A DNA stretch of 64,000 bases, taken from Mycoplasmatota bacterium. Its GTDB lineage: Bacteria; Bacillota_I; Bacilli_A; Haloplasmatales; Haloplasmataceae. The notes under the pieces are model-generated. The model saw only the letters and a list, made by a program, of their open reading frames with translations. It had not been told where the DNA came from and made no database searches. The position numbers and the translations under genes are program-made. Where the stretch lies: assembly GCA_018394295.1 (NCBI GenBank), contig CP074573.1:2301156-2365155 (forward strand), written 5' to 3'. Of the stretch, positions 39,890-49,208 are shown one piece after another (the stretch's first letter is position 1; every line of letters begins with the position of its first letter).

Positions 39890-41257
39890 TTAGTTATTTT
39901 CATGTAAACTAAAAACTATTTTATCCGTTTGAGATTGATTAAAAACATTTTGATAAGTTGTATAATAAATTTCATTGTATTCTTCTGTAAAATCTTCATT
40001 TATTTTAACTTCAGGCTTAATTAAATTTTGAGAATTATAATATCTTTGTTTATTTAATCTATCTAAATACTCTGTTTCAGATAAATTTTTTATTGATTTC
40101 ATTAAATAACCTGCAAGATATGTAATAACTCTATCCTTATCCTTAATTTCTTCAATATCTGATTTTCCATATTTCCATATTTTAATACCTTTTCCATATC
40201 TTCTTTCATTTATTTCATAATCATAATCTAACCAAGACGGAATTTCATATAAAAACTCACTAGGTAATTCATTCATTAATAAATGAAAATGAATATTACC
40301 AATAGTTTGATATTCTGGAACACCTAAATAATATAAATCTAACCCCTTTTTTTTCATTTTCTTTTTCAAATTATCTTTAAAAGAAGTGAATTTTTTAATA
40401 CATTCTTCATAATCTTTAGGATCCTTTACATATATAAATTTTAAATTACAATCACTTGTATCACGAGTATCATTATAATGTAAATGTAAATCCTTTTGTT
40501 CATACTCAGCGAATGTTAGAGTAACAAACATTTTAAATTTATCTAAATTACAGCGAGCATAATCAATAATATATTCATAAGATCTACTACAAGAACGTCT
40601 AATTTTATCAACTGTTGGAGTCGGAATTGATTCATCTAATAATAAATATTTCAAAATTGTTTCGTCACTTAAATCTGTTTTATCTTCATTAAGTAATGAT
40701 TCATCATGATTAAATGCATATTCTAACAATCGTTTATATTTTCCATAATAACCTATTTTTATATTTTCACCTAAAACTACATTATTTTCAAAAACATCTT
40801 CTTTCAATGAAGTTAAGTCTTCTGATAATAAATCATATTTTTCATTATTAACTGCATAGTCATATAATCGATTATAACGTTCCTCAATATATTCTAAATA
40901 ATCATGATTATATAAACGATTATATAAACGATTGAAAAGAATATCATCTATATTTCTTATAAAATAACGTGCTTGTGAAGTTAATTGATTATACCAATTG
41001 ATTGTGCCAACTTCTAAAGTTTTAAATTCACGATATAATGTGTTATTGTCATATTGATATATTGGTTTATCATATTGAATTAATTCTACAAAATTATCAC
41101 CAAGCATACGTTTTTTAGATTTAATCTTTATTCTAAACATTTGAACAACAGCACTTTTATAATTTGACGTCCAAATCTCATTTTTAAAAAATTTAAAATG
41201 TTTAGGTAGATTTACAATATCTTTAGATGTAGTAGTTAAACTTTCATGAAGCAACAT
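39890..41257 (-). CDS. rep: Rolling-circle replication initiator (HUH endonuclease)
   Basis: The 455-residue protein has the three Rep motifs in order: motif I MFVTLTFAEYEQ, motif II GNIHFHLLMNELP (HxH metal site, the HUH signature) and motif III RVITYLAGYLMKSI with the nicking tyrosine(s). The motifs occupy the middle of the protein, about residues 225-400. Such enzymes nick the double-strand origin and start rolling-circle replication of filamentous phages and small plasmids. It lies directly after the methyltransferase gene. Confidence 0.85.
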   Translation of the reverse strand: MLLHESLTTTSKDIVNLPKHFKFFKNEIWTSNYKSAVVQMFRIKIKSKKRMLGDNFVELIQYDKPIYQYDNNTLYREFKTLEVGTINWYNQLTSQARYFIRNIDDILFNRLYNRLYNHDYLEYIEERYNRLYDYAVNNEKYDLLSEDLTSLKEDVFENNVVLGENIKIGYYGKYKRLLEYAFNHDESLLNEDKTDLSDETILKYLLLDESIPTPTVDKIRRSCSRSYEYIIDYARCNLDKFKMFVTLTFAEYEQKDLHLHYNDTRDTSDCNLKFIYVKDPKDYEECIKKFTSFKDNLKKKMKKKGLDLYYLGVPEYQTIGNIHFHLLMNELPSEFLYEIPSWLDYDYEINERRYGKGIKIWKYGKSDIEEIKDKDRVITYLAGYLMKSIKNLSETEYLDRLNKQRYYNSQNLIKPEVKINEDFTEEYNEIYYTTYQNVFNQSQTDKIVFSLHENN

Positions 41258-41380
41258 ACTTACACCTCTTTTTTATTCAAATTAATGCATTGATTTTTAT
41301 TTTAACGATAATATGTCCTTATTGACAAGTAATATAAAATACACTATAAAGTTTAATTTGTCAAGAATTATTTTTAAAAA

Positions 41381-42469
41381 CTATATAAATTCATACATAG
41401 ATAATTGATATGTAGATCGATCTATAAATAATTTATAAAATAATTTCTCTAAAACTGAAACCGGAATACTATTACCAGCTAATTTATATAATTGATCTCT
41501 TTTAAAACCATTTTTAACTAACACTTCATAATCTTTATCATCAAAACCTTGAAGTCTTAAACATTCTAAAGGTGTTAAGTACCTCAATCTATAATCATCA
41601 TCAACAACAGTTAAATTATTATTACATGTTATTGTTTGACAATATTGTTTACCAACTCGTCCACGTCTAGTTTTTGAATTACTATAAGCTAAATTAATAC
41701 AATCACCAGGATAAGCATAATCATATCCTTTTTTAGTTGCTTGATACACCTTTATAAGTCCTGGGTTATTCCAACGTTGCATTTTAGTTGTAATAGAATA
41801 ACAAAAATTATCTATAATTTTCACCTTACCAATTTCAACAGCTTTTAACATAGAAGGACAAATATTATAATAGTATTCATCAACATCAGTTTCTAAATAA
41901 TCAGATAACCTTTTTTCTAATTTCATTATTAATGGAAATTCATAAGGAAAATTAACATCATTTCTAATAGATACACAATAAACCCTTTTACGATTTTGAG
42001 GTAAATTATAATCTAAAGAATTTAAAACTTGATAATAAGATGTATATCCAAATTGAATTAATTTATTTAAATATTTACGAAAATTGTATAAGTTATTAGA
42101 TCTAATTGCTTGAGGTACATTTTCCCATATAATATATTTTGGTTTAACTTTTTCAATTATTTTAACAGAATACCACATTAAACTTGAACGAGTTCCTGTA
42201 TTTTCTTCTCCACCTTTATGTTTGCCAGCAATACTAAAATCCTGGCAAGGTGAACCATGAACAATTAAATCATAATAACCTAAATCTAAAATATTAACCT
42301 TTGTTATATCACCTAAATTTTTATCCCTTGATTCATTATGTATTAAAGAATATGCTTTGCTTGGAATAGGATCACATTCACAATAATTAACTAATTCAAA
42401 ATCTATATCTATATTACTTAAAGCTTTTTCAAAAGCACCAATACCACTAAATAAAGACAATACTTTCAT
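41381..42469 (-). CDS. C5-cytosine DNA methyltransferase
   Basis: All main motifs are present in 362 residues: I LFSGIGAFEKAL, IV GSPCQDFSIAGKH (catalytic PCQ), VI IWENVPQA, VIII-like LPQNRKRVYCVSI, then the target-recognition region and X LAGNSIPVSVLEKLF. No restriction endonuclease gene is adjacent, so it is an orphan enzyme that probably protects phage DNA from host restriction or marks replication. The recognition site cannot be read from sequence. Confidence 0.92.
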   Translation of the reverse strand: MKVLSLFSGIGAFEKALSNIDIDFELVNYCECDPIPSKAYSLIHNESRDKNLGDITKVNILDLGYYDLIVHGSPCQDFSIAGKHKGGEENTGTRSSLMWYSVKIIEKVKPKYIIWENVPQAIRSNNLYNFRKYLNKLIQFGYTSYYQVLNSLDYNLPQNRKRVYCVSIRNDVNFPYEFPLIMKLEKRLSDYLETDVDEYYYNICPSMLKAVEIGKVKIIDNFCYSITTKMQRWNNPGLIKVYQATKKGYDYAYPGDCINLAYSNSKTRRGRVGKQYCQTITCNNNLTVVDDDYRLRYLTPLECLRLQGFDDKDYEVLVKNGFKRDQLYKLAGNSIPVSVLEKLFYKLFIDRSTYQLSMYEFI

Positions 42470-42487
42470 GTTATACCACCTCTAATA

Positions 42488-42712
42488 CTACCAATTAAAA
42501 TTATTTTCTTCCCCTGTAATATTTTCATCTGCTTCATCTTCAATAATTACTTCTTTAGATTTATCAAAATCATTAACAGCATTCATTCGATATAAATCGT
42601 TTTGATCTCGTTCATGATTAATAAACTTGAATAACTTTCTTATAATTAATAAATATGTAATTAACATTGATATTGTAATACCAACTAAAAAATATATTAT
42701 TTCTCTTATAAT
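42488..42712 (-). CDS. Small single-pass membrane protein with ATT start
   Basis: AGGAGG lies exactly eight bases before an ATT codon. A stop codon directly precedes that ATT, and the first in-frame ATG is 15 codons later and has no ribosome site. The 74-residue product has one N-terminal membrane segment (EIIYFLVGITISMLITYLLI), a basic patch (RKLFKF) and an acidic tail ending EENNFNW. Its position just before the Zot-type gene suggests a virion or assembly protein. No family is recognised. Confidence 0.55.
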   Translation of the reverse strand: MIREIIYFLVGITISMLITYLLIIRKLFKFINHERDQNDLYRMNAVNDFDKSKEVIIEDEADENITGEENNFNW

Positions 42713-42807
42713 TTAAAACACCTCCTAGATTGTAAAACAATAACGTTATAATTATATTGTTTATTGATATATCGCTTAAAAGGGCTTAAAATCGCTTTAA
42801 ATCGATA

Positions 42808-44091
42808 TTACTTAAAATAGCTTTTGTTTACTCTATTAAACATTAATGCTTGTTGCAAATCTTCAAAATGTACATCAGAATGTTTTATTAATTCACTTTC
42901 AATATAAGAATACTCATGAGTATTGAAGCAGCCAAAACAATATGCTAACGGAATAACAAAAGTATAATCATCATAATAATGTCTAGAATTTGTGTTCTCT
43001 TTGCCTACATCTTCCTCTTTTTGATAAATATTACAATTAAATTCACAGTAGGATTTTGAGAAAAGGAACTTTTGTAAAAATGTTAATTTATATTCAAGTT
43101 TTCGACCGAATACTTTACCTTTTAATTTAACATTAATAAATTGTTCACGTTCATCAACATCAATAATACCTTTTAATAAAGCTAAAATCATAAATCGATA
43201 TCTATTAAAACTATCAACAAATGATAATATTTTATTAATAAAATAATTAATCTTTTTAAAATTTCCAATAACATTTACTTTATTTACAATCTCTATATTT
43301 GTTTGGTACAATCTTCTATGCCTAGCTATTTCATCACTTGAATCTTGTTTAGATGTAATCATATAATTTTTTTCTCTATGCATATTACCATATTTACGCT
43401 TATATTCTTTAGCACCTGATTCATCTTTCATATCTTCATATTGATTAGCTGCACCTAATTCATCTGTTGCTTCATCTTGTAACTCAACAAAATTATCATA
43501 AATAGCATAATTTTTATTCCTATACGCTTCTTTTATTTTAGTCCAATCTAAATCATATTCTAAATTCATTTTATTCGTAATATGACTATAAACACGAGTT
43601 TTAGAATAAACATATTGATCTCGAATATAAATAACATAATAAGCTTCAACATAATTTTTTATTAGTTGTTTAACAGATTCAAAATTTAAAAAATTATATT
43701 TTAAATAATCGCCAAACAAATTATATTTTAAAAGTAATTTATCAGTTATTAAATCTAAATCATTTATATTTTCACGATAATAACAATCTGAAATCACTTT
43801 TTCAAATTCATTAAAATCAATAAAATAAAATTCATTTCTTACCTCTTTCATAATTTCATTATTATTACCCATTATAATTATTTGAAATACATGACTTAAC
43901 CCAGACAACAAGCTTGATTTACCCATTCTAATTTTACCGCAAATACTAATTAAATAACCCAACCTATATTTACAATATCCAACGCTAAAATTAAATAAAT
44001 TTTCATAATATTTTCTATATCTAAATAAAACTAAAATAGGCAAAACCATTAAAATATCAAATAAAATCAAAAGCCAAAAAATTAATAACAT
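42808..44091 (-). CDS. Zot/pI-like membrane ATPase (phage assembly/extrusion)
   Basis: The N-terminus has one long or two short hydrophobic segments (LLIFWLLILFDILMVLPILV), then a P-loop in CGKIRMGKSSLLSG. The segment FVELQDEATDELG fits Walker B, and YMITSKQDSSDEIARHRRLY matches the conserved region after it in Zot proteins. Filamentous phage pI/Zot ATPases drive virion assembly through the membrane. I place the start at the ATG at 44091, well spaced from AAAGAGGTGAT, rather than nine codons upstream. FtsK/HerA-type transfer ATPase is the alternative. Confidence 0.75.
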   Translation of the reverse strand: MLLIFWLLILFDILMVLPILVLFRYRKYYENLFNFSVGYCKYRLGYLISICGKIRMGKSSLLSGLSHVFQIIIMGNNNEIMKEVRNEFYFIDFNEFEKVISDCYYRENINDLDLITDKLLLKYNLFGDYLKYNFLNFESVKQLIKNYVEAYYVIYIRDQYVYSKTRVYSHITNKMNLEYDLDWTKIKEAYRNKNYAIYDNFVELQDEATDELGAANQYEDMKDESGAKEYKRKYGNMHREKNYMITSKQDSSDEIARHRRLYQTNIEIVNKVNVIGNFKKINYFINKILSFVDSFNRYRFMILALLKGIIDVDEREQFINVKLKGKVFGRKLEYKLTFLQKFLFSKSYCEFNCNIYQKEEDVGKENTNSRHYYDDYTFVIPLAYCFGCFNTHEYSYIESELIKHSDVHFEDLQQALMFNRVNKSYFK

Positions 44092-44123
44092 TAATAAATC
44101 ACCTCTTTCATAGATCATATATA

Positions 44124-45833
44124 TTACATTTTTCTAAACTTCTTATAATGATTATGTTTCTTTGATGATGAACTTACTATATTAAGTGGTAACAACAAAA
44201 TAGAGAAAACAACCTTAATTAATAAAGATACAGATTTTAAAATAACAGGTAATAAAGTTAATACAGGTGATAATACAGATAATAAAATAAGTAAAACAAT
44301 AATAATAACAATAACATCTAAATTATCAATTATAAAATTAACTACTGGATGATTAACAATATTATTAATCTTATTTTCTGTATTAAGCATGGCTTTTTGT
44401 ACATCTGATAACTCTTTAGTTGTATCATCAGCCAACGGAACATCAATTACTTCATCCGATACATATGCTACACCTTTATATGAATACCAAAATTTTAAAA
44501 CTACATAATCTTTAATAAAATAATCACTAGGTCTAATCATAGAACTAACTGCTTCTTGTATCCAACTATCACGTTTATACCATAATTCTGTTTGATTCAT
44601 GTCACCAAGAAATATCTTCCAATCATAATTTTCTTTATCACTATGTTCAATAGCATTAACTTGTCCTTTCTTTCCGAAAAGCCCACTAGTATACCAATCT
44701 AATAAACCATGTGAAATATCATAAGTTTCATCAGATTTAATTATTCTTTCATGAGTTTTTTCTGAGCCTTGTATCCAATTAGCATTTTCAAACATATCAA
44801 AAGCCCCAAACGTATAGTAATCTGTATAAGATACTTTCATCATATATATATCATCCATTGGAACATCAGTGTTAAAATGTATATATATTTCATATTTATT
44901 TCTTTTTTCACATTCATCTGATGTTATAGTAACTACATTAACTTTCTCGTATTCTTCATCATTAAGATTCCAAATTAAAGTACTACCATCTTTCAATGAA
45001 AACTCTAAAATATAATAATTTTGATTATTATATTCAGACCTAACCCACTTAGCGTAATTTATATCTTCTTGTTCAATATCAGATGGTAAATTTAAATTAT
45101 TCCAAATATATACATTACTTATAGCGTAAAATTGCAAATCATAAGATGTATCTGTTTTAATGACATTTAATCTACCATAATTTTCATAATTATCTTTTAA
45201 AACATTATCCAATTCAGTCACATTATGAATAACAGTATCATCCGATTTCATATAGATTTCTACTACTGGAATAAACATAGCATTTATAATTTTTCTGTTT
45301 ATTATATCAGTTGCTTGATAATATTCAGGTATAATTTTAATATTATGAATTTCCTTATTAGGATTGATATTAATAAATAAAAAATCATTGTTAAATTCAT
45401 CTATAATTAATCGTTCAGTCTTTCCATCATAATGATATAATAAATCTTTAATTGGATAATATTCATCATAAATAGATTCAAACATAAATTGAATATTTAC
45501 ACTAGATACCTCATTTATATCTAAATTATTATCAACCAATAACTGATTTAAGTTAAATTCAATGTCCCACGATATAGTCTTAGGTAAAAAAACTTTTCTA
45601 ATAGTTTCACCAAAATCATAATGTAAATTCATTATTTTAGCACCTGATGGTAAAGTTAAATATTTAGAATATTCTTCGCAATCAGAATAACATTCCAATA
45701 TACCACCATACATATCTTTGTTTTCGTCATAAGTTAATGGTTGAGTAAAAGCATATGTTTTAAGGTCTTGAATAATCAAGACCTCAAATATTATGACTAC
45801 TAGTGAAATAAAATAAAATATCCTCTTTTTCAC
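44124..45833 (-). CDS. Exported prophage protein with hydrophobic C-terminal region
   Basis: A GTG start with GAGGTGAT gives MKKRIFYFISLVVIIFEVLII, a signal or anchor segment. About 450 mostly beta-type extracellular residues follow, with many Asp, Tyr and Asn. The C-terminus has two hydrophobic stretches (VIVIIIVLLILLSVLSPVL and LLIKVVFSILLLPLNIV) and a basic tail, KKHNHYKKFRKM. The layout (large ectodomain, then C-terminal membrane region) fits a pIII- or pVI-like virion tip protein or a receptor-binding protein. It lies between the Ig-repeat gene and the Zot-type gene. Confidence 0.65.
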   Translation of the reverse strand: MKKRIFYFISLVVIIFEVLIIQDLKTYAFTQPLTYDENKDMYGGILECYSDCEEYSKYLTLPSGAKIMNLHYDFGETIRKVFLPKTISWDIEFNLNQLLVDNNLDINEVSSVNIQFMFESIYDEYYPIKDLLYHYDGKTERLIIDEFNNDFLFININPNKEIHNIKIIPEYYQATDIINRKIINAMFIPVVEIYMKSDDTVIHNVTELDNVLKDNYENYGRLNVIKTDTSYDLQFYAISNVYIWNNLNLPSDIEQEDINYAKWVRSEYNNQNYYILEFSLKDGSTLIWNLNDEEYEKVNVVTITSDECEKRNKYEIYIHFNTDVPMDDIYMMKVSYTDYYTFGAFDMFENANWIQGSEKTHERIIKSDETYDISHGLLDWYTSGLFGKKGQVNAIEHSDKENYDWKIFLGDMNQTELWYKRDSWIQEAVSSMIRPSDYFIKDYVVLKFWYSYKGVAYVSDEVIDVPLADDTTKELSDVQKAMLNTENKINNIVNHPVVNFIIDNLDVIVIIIVLLILLSVLSPVLTLLPVILKSVSLLIKVVFSILLLPLNIVSSSSKKHNHYKKFRKM

Positions 45834-45848
45834 TATATCACCTCATTA

Positions 45849-47453
45849 TTAAAGTAAATTAACTATCCAATTCCAAATAGTTTTAAATAACCAACATATC
45901 CATTCCCAAACCGAAATATACCATGCTTTTTTTACTGGCTCTTCAGGTGTAATAGTAACTGTATCATCTGATTCATCCTCTATTACATTTACTACAGTGC
46001 TAATAGTATCTTCACTACCATCAACAGATGTAACTTTATACGTAACTGCATACATTCCAATAGTAGTTTCATTACCTAAATATTCGTTACTCAAAGTCAT
46101 TACAGATGTTGTTGCAACTACTTCTATCTGATTAGTTGCAGTTAACAAATCAATAATATCTTGATTAGTTAACGTTACAGATTGAGCAACAGTAATAAAA
46201 TAATTATCAGTAAAAAATACTGGTGGAATATCATCCATTACTTCAATAGTAACAGTATGAGTTTGAACATTATTTGATAAATCTTTAACTTCAAAAATAA
46301 CAGTATAAGTTCCTTTAATATGACCTCTACCAGTATAATTATCTGTTTTTATTGTAATTGAATCTGTTATATTACCATCTTTATTGTCATTAGCAGTTAA
46401 CTGACTTTGAATATCAGAAATAGTCAATGTTTCACTACTATTTTTAACAATATTAAGAGGTCCAGTAAAAGTCGGTTTTACATCATCAATAACTTCAATA
46501 GTTACATCATATGTATCATAATTTCCCGAAGTATCAAAACATTCATATGTAACTGTATAAGTACCAACTATATTATAATTAGCAGTATAATTATCTGTCT
46601 TTAATGTAATAGGCAAATCAGAATCATAATTATCGTCAACTGATAAAGCATTTAATACAGTTGTATTAACATCCAATAAAGTAGTCATAGATTGAGTATA
46701 ATTATATGTACCATATATTTCAGGAGAAACAGCGTCACGAACTAATACAGAACAGTCTAAAGTACTTGTATTACCTGATGAATCAGTAACAGAAAAAATT
46801 ATATGCCAATCACCAACAGTATTTTTATTAGCAGTATAATTATCTGTAACAACAGTAATATTAGAAGATATATCACCATCTTCATTATCAAATGCTGATA
46901 AACGTGATTGAATTTCATCTACTGACTTAGGTGAATCTACATTAGTAATAAAAGCAGTTTCACCATTAATAACTGGCTTAGAATCTGTTTTAGTAAAATA
47001 TAAAGTCCATACTTGATTAGTATCTATTTCTTGTACATTACTAAAACTTTGAGCATATATTAATAATTCTGTTTGTGACTCTTCCTCTACCATAATAGGA
47101 TAAGTACCTACATCATCATATGTACCTAATTTTACTTCTCTTAAAAATGTCTTTCCTTGAGCATCATAAACAAGAAAATATAAATCTTTCAAACCTACAA
47201 TATCAGGTTTTATTACATTAATATCACTATATAAACCAAATAAATCTTGCTTATCTCCTGAATATAATTCAATGCCATCAAGATAAGTCGCTCCACCCAT
47301 ATCTTGGTCATCACCTAATTGTAAATATACTCTATCATCTTGTTCTATCCAGTGAGTATAATCAAAATCTTCAGCATTAACATTGATATTTGTAATAAAA
47401 GCAAAACTCATAAATATTGTTAATACAACTAAATAAGAAATAAATTTTTTCAA
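45849..47453 (-). CDS. Secreted Ig-like (DUF5011-type) repeat protein, candidate adsorption protein
   Basis: A signal peptide (MKKFISYLVVLTIFMSFAF) leads to a 150-residue N-terminal domain and four Ig-like repeats of about 75 residues each. Three share the pattern DN.DG.I...I.V.TDNYT ... G.Y.V.FEV.D.SGN, ending V.D...P.F; the fourth is diverged. The protein ends in a Trp-rich amphipathic stretch (AWYISVWEWICWLFKTIWNW). In phages such repeats commonly contact cell-surface glycans. Start taken as TTG at 47453, six bases after AGGTG; GTG at 47462 is the alternative. Confidence 0.72.
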   Translation of the reverse strand: MKKFISYLVVLTIFMSFAFITNINVNAEDFDYTHWIEQDDRVYLQLGDDQDMGGATYLDGIELYSGDKQDLFGLYSDINVIKPDIVGLKDLYFLVYDAQGKTFLREVKLGTYDDVGTYPIMVEEESQTELLIYAQSFSNVQEIDTNQVWTLYFTKTDSKPVINGETAFITNVDSPKSVDEIQSRLSAFDNEDGDISSNITVVTDNYTANKNTVGDWHIIFSVTDSSGNTSTLDCSVLVRDAVSPEIYGTYNYTQSMTTLLDVNTTVLNALSVDDNYDSDLPITLKTDNYTANYNIVGTYTVTYECFDTSGNYDTYDVTIEVIDDVKPTFTGPLNIVKNSSETLTISDIQSQLTANDNKDGNITDSITIKTDNYTGRGHIKGTYTVIFEVKDLSNNVQTHTVTIEVMDDIPPVFFTDNYFITVAQSVTLTNQDIIDLLTATNQIEVVATTSVMTLSNEYLGNETTIGMYAVTYKVTSVDGSEDTISTVVNVIEDESDDTVTITPEEPVKKAWYISVWEWICWLFKTIWNWIVNLL

Positions 47454-47462
47454 TATGTTCAC

Positions 47463-48032
47463 CTAACCTTCTAAAATTTTACGTATATCTTCCAATTCCA
47501 TATCGTGAACATCAATAACATTTAATTCAGTTTTTAATGATTTCATAGCTTGTTTTTTAGCTTCAACATCATCAAGTCTATTCTTTTTATTATCAAAAAA
47601 TAATTCATAATAAACTACTTTTTGAAAATCTTTATTTGTTTTAATAAAATGTTTTAAGTATTTATAAACATCTTCATTTTGTGCTAAGTACTTAACTTTA
47701 TTTTTTTTATCATTAATAACTAATTCATGTTCACCAATATAATTACTTCTAAAAAAATCATTCAACATTTTTGATTTTAAGTTTAGATAATACTTTCTCT
47801 TTTTATCAAAATTATAAATATCATCATAACTAATTTTATGATCTACTTTTATTTGAGTATTTTTTAAATGATTTTTATCTTTTTGTTTATTGTTTTCTTT
47901 ACTGTTTTGTAATTGATCTAAACGAAATTGAGCATATCCTCTTTGACGATTAGTTAATTTATCATCATTTTTTCGTTTAGAATAATAATTAATTTTATCT
48001 GAATCTGAATAATAATTATTTCTAACATTCAA
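47463..48032 (-). CDS. Basic hypothetical prophage protein with shared QR-YA motif
   Basis: About 189 lysine-rich residues without signal or membrane segments. Near the N-terminus it has KRKNDDKLTNRQRGYAQFR, which is clearly related to RMNDDSLTDGQRKYAKNR in the next gene upstream. The central part is highly charged (KENNKQKDKNHLKN). A DNA-binding or packaging role is possible. Start probably TTG at 48032, after AGGTGA; GTG at 48041 is also open. Its stop precedes the next gene's site. Confidence 0.6.
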   Translation of the reverse strand: MNVRNNYYSDSDKINYYSKRKNDDKLTNRQRGYAQFRLDQLQNSKENNKQKDKNHLKNTQIKVDHKISYDDIYNFDKKRKYYLNLKSKMLNDFFRSNYIGEHELVINDKKNKVKYLAQNEDVYKYLKHFIKTNKDFQKVVYYELFFDNKKNRLDDVEAKKQAMKSLKTELNVIDVHDMELEDIRKILEG

Positions 48033-48051
48033 ATAAATCACCTACAATAAA

Positions 48052-48381
48052 TTAATACTTTTTACTTTTATAATCAGGATTTTTAAATTTAAAAGCTCTA
48101 GAAATATTTTTTAATGCTTGAAGATAACCACGAGAACGAGAACGTTCTGCTTTAGTGTACTTCTTATTAGTTTTTGGATTGATTGAGTCTTTCTTAGCTC
48201 TCTTTGTGTGAAATTGTCTCTTTTCTTCTAAAGAATATGGAGCATAATCATTTCCCTCTAATATTTGATTGTAACGATTTTTAGCATACTTTCTTTGTCC
48301 ATCTGTTAAACTATCATCATTCATTCTTTCACCAAAATGCAAAAGTTTCTCTTCTTTTGTATATTCAACTTCTTTAGACAT
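48052..48381 (-). CDS. Small basic prophage protein with tandem QR-YA motif
   Basis: About 109 residues, very basic. It has RMNDDSLTDGQRKYAKNRYN and a second diverged copy, RAKKDSIN...KKYTKAERSRSRGYLQAL. The first copy matches the neighbouring gene product. The pattern R.NDD.LT..QR.YA..R looks like a short helical DNA- or protein-binding unit. Start placed at ATG 48381 after AGAAGAG; the frame is open to 48426. No known family recognised. Confidence 0.58.
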   Translation of the reverse strand: MSKEVEYTKEEKLLHFGERMNDDSLTDGQRKYAKNRYNQILEGNDYAPYSLEEKRQFHTKRAKKDSINPKTNKKYTKAERSRSRGYLQALKNISRAFKFKNPDYKSKKY

Positions 48382-48483
48382 ATTTTTCATCTCTTCTTTC
48401 TTTTTATTATTTATTTTTTTTATCAAATTTTTTTTAAAAAAATACTAACCAAAAAGAATTAAGGTTAGTATTCGTAATACTAA

Positions 48484-48639
48484 TTATTTAATTTGATTGA
48501 AAGTACCACATTTTTCACATTTAACAGATATTTCACCATGTGAAATAATTAAATCATTAGACTTTGCAATCATGTTATTACATTCACTACAATGATATAA
48601 TTTACATTCCTTAGCTTTAATATTTTTACCAGCTGCCAA
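48484..48639 (-). CDS. Com-like zinc-ribbon protein (51 aa)
   Basis: A TTG start after AAAGGTGATGA gives a protein with two CxxC pairs, HCSECNNMI and KCEKCGTFN, about 25 residues apart. This is a zinc ribbon like phage Mu Com, a translational regulator that binds mRNA. The start overlaps the end of the upstream gene by 14 bases, so the two are probably coupled. It was too short to be listed by most gene finders. Confidence 0.65.
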   Translation of the reverse strand: MAAGKNIKAKECKLYHCSECNNMIAKSNDLIISHGEISVKCEKCGTFNQIK

Positions 48640-49180
48640 TATCATCACCTTTTTCATCAACTTCTGAATCTTTAGTAACTGTAATAAATTTAATATCCTT
48701 GTTTTCTTTAGATACTAATATCGCTTCTGATTTACTAAAGTAATTAGTAAATATTTCATTTTCAGTTAAGAAAACATTATACTTTTTATAATTGATATTT
48801 TCTAGATCATTAATTACATGATAAGTTCTTACTGGTACATCATTAATGTATATTGTTTCAATATCTTTAAATTCTTCTTTTTTCATTTTATACTTCGTTG
48901 ATTTTAATTCATCTATTACATTGTAATATCTAGCAACATCATTTATTTTAATCCGACCATGAACATGACCACTAAATCTAACAAATAAATTATATGATGT
49001 TTGATTATATTTTTTATTAAATTTTTTAACTATTTTAACTTGAAATTTCTGTAATTTAGATATTTCTTCTTTAGTCATATCTCTAGAAAACTTTAATACA
49101 GATTCAGAAACATTATTTTTTACACCTTGTTTATTTTTGTTTTCACTTGCATTTACTTCATTATTAGTAGCTGTTGCCAC
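48626..49180 (-). CDS. Hypothetical prophage protein (184 aa)
   Basis: A GTG start directly follows AAGGAGTGATTTAA. The N-terminal 30 residues are disordered and Asn/Lys-rich; the rest is a compact alpha/beta sequence with VRFSGHVHGRIKINDVARYY and an acidic C-terminus (VDEKGDDIGSW). Basic core plus acidic tail is the usual plan of single-stranded-DNA-binding proteins, which filamentous phages need, but no specific homology is recognised. Confidence 0.6.
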   Translation of the reverse strand: MATATNNEVNASENKNKQGVKNNVSESVLKFSRDMTKEEISKLQKFQVKIVKKFNKKYNQTSYNLFVRFSGHVHGRIKINDVARYYNVIDELKSTKYKMKKEEFKDIETIYINDVPVRTYHVINDLENINYKKYNVFLTENEIFTNYFSKSEAILVSKENKDIKFITVTKDSEVDEKGDDIGSW

Positions 49181-49208
49181 TTAAATCACTCCTTCTATCG
49201 TATAGATT

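Noticed and set aside
42808-44091. Conjugative transfer system (ICE)
   Set aside because: Only one transfer-like ATPase; no relaxase with MOB motifs, VirB4 or other type IV components. The HUH protein fits rolling-circle Rep better.
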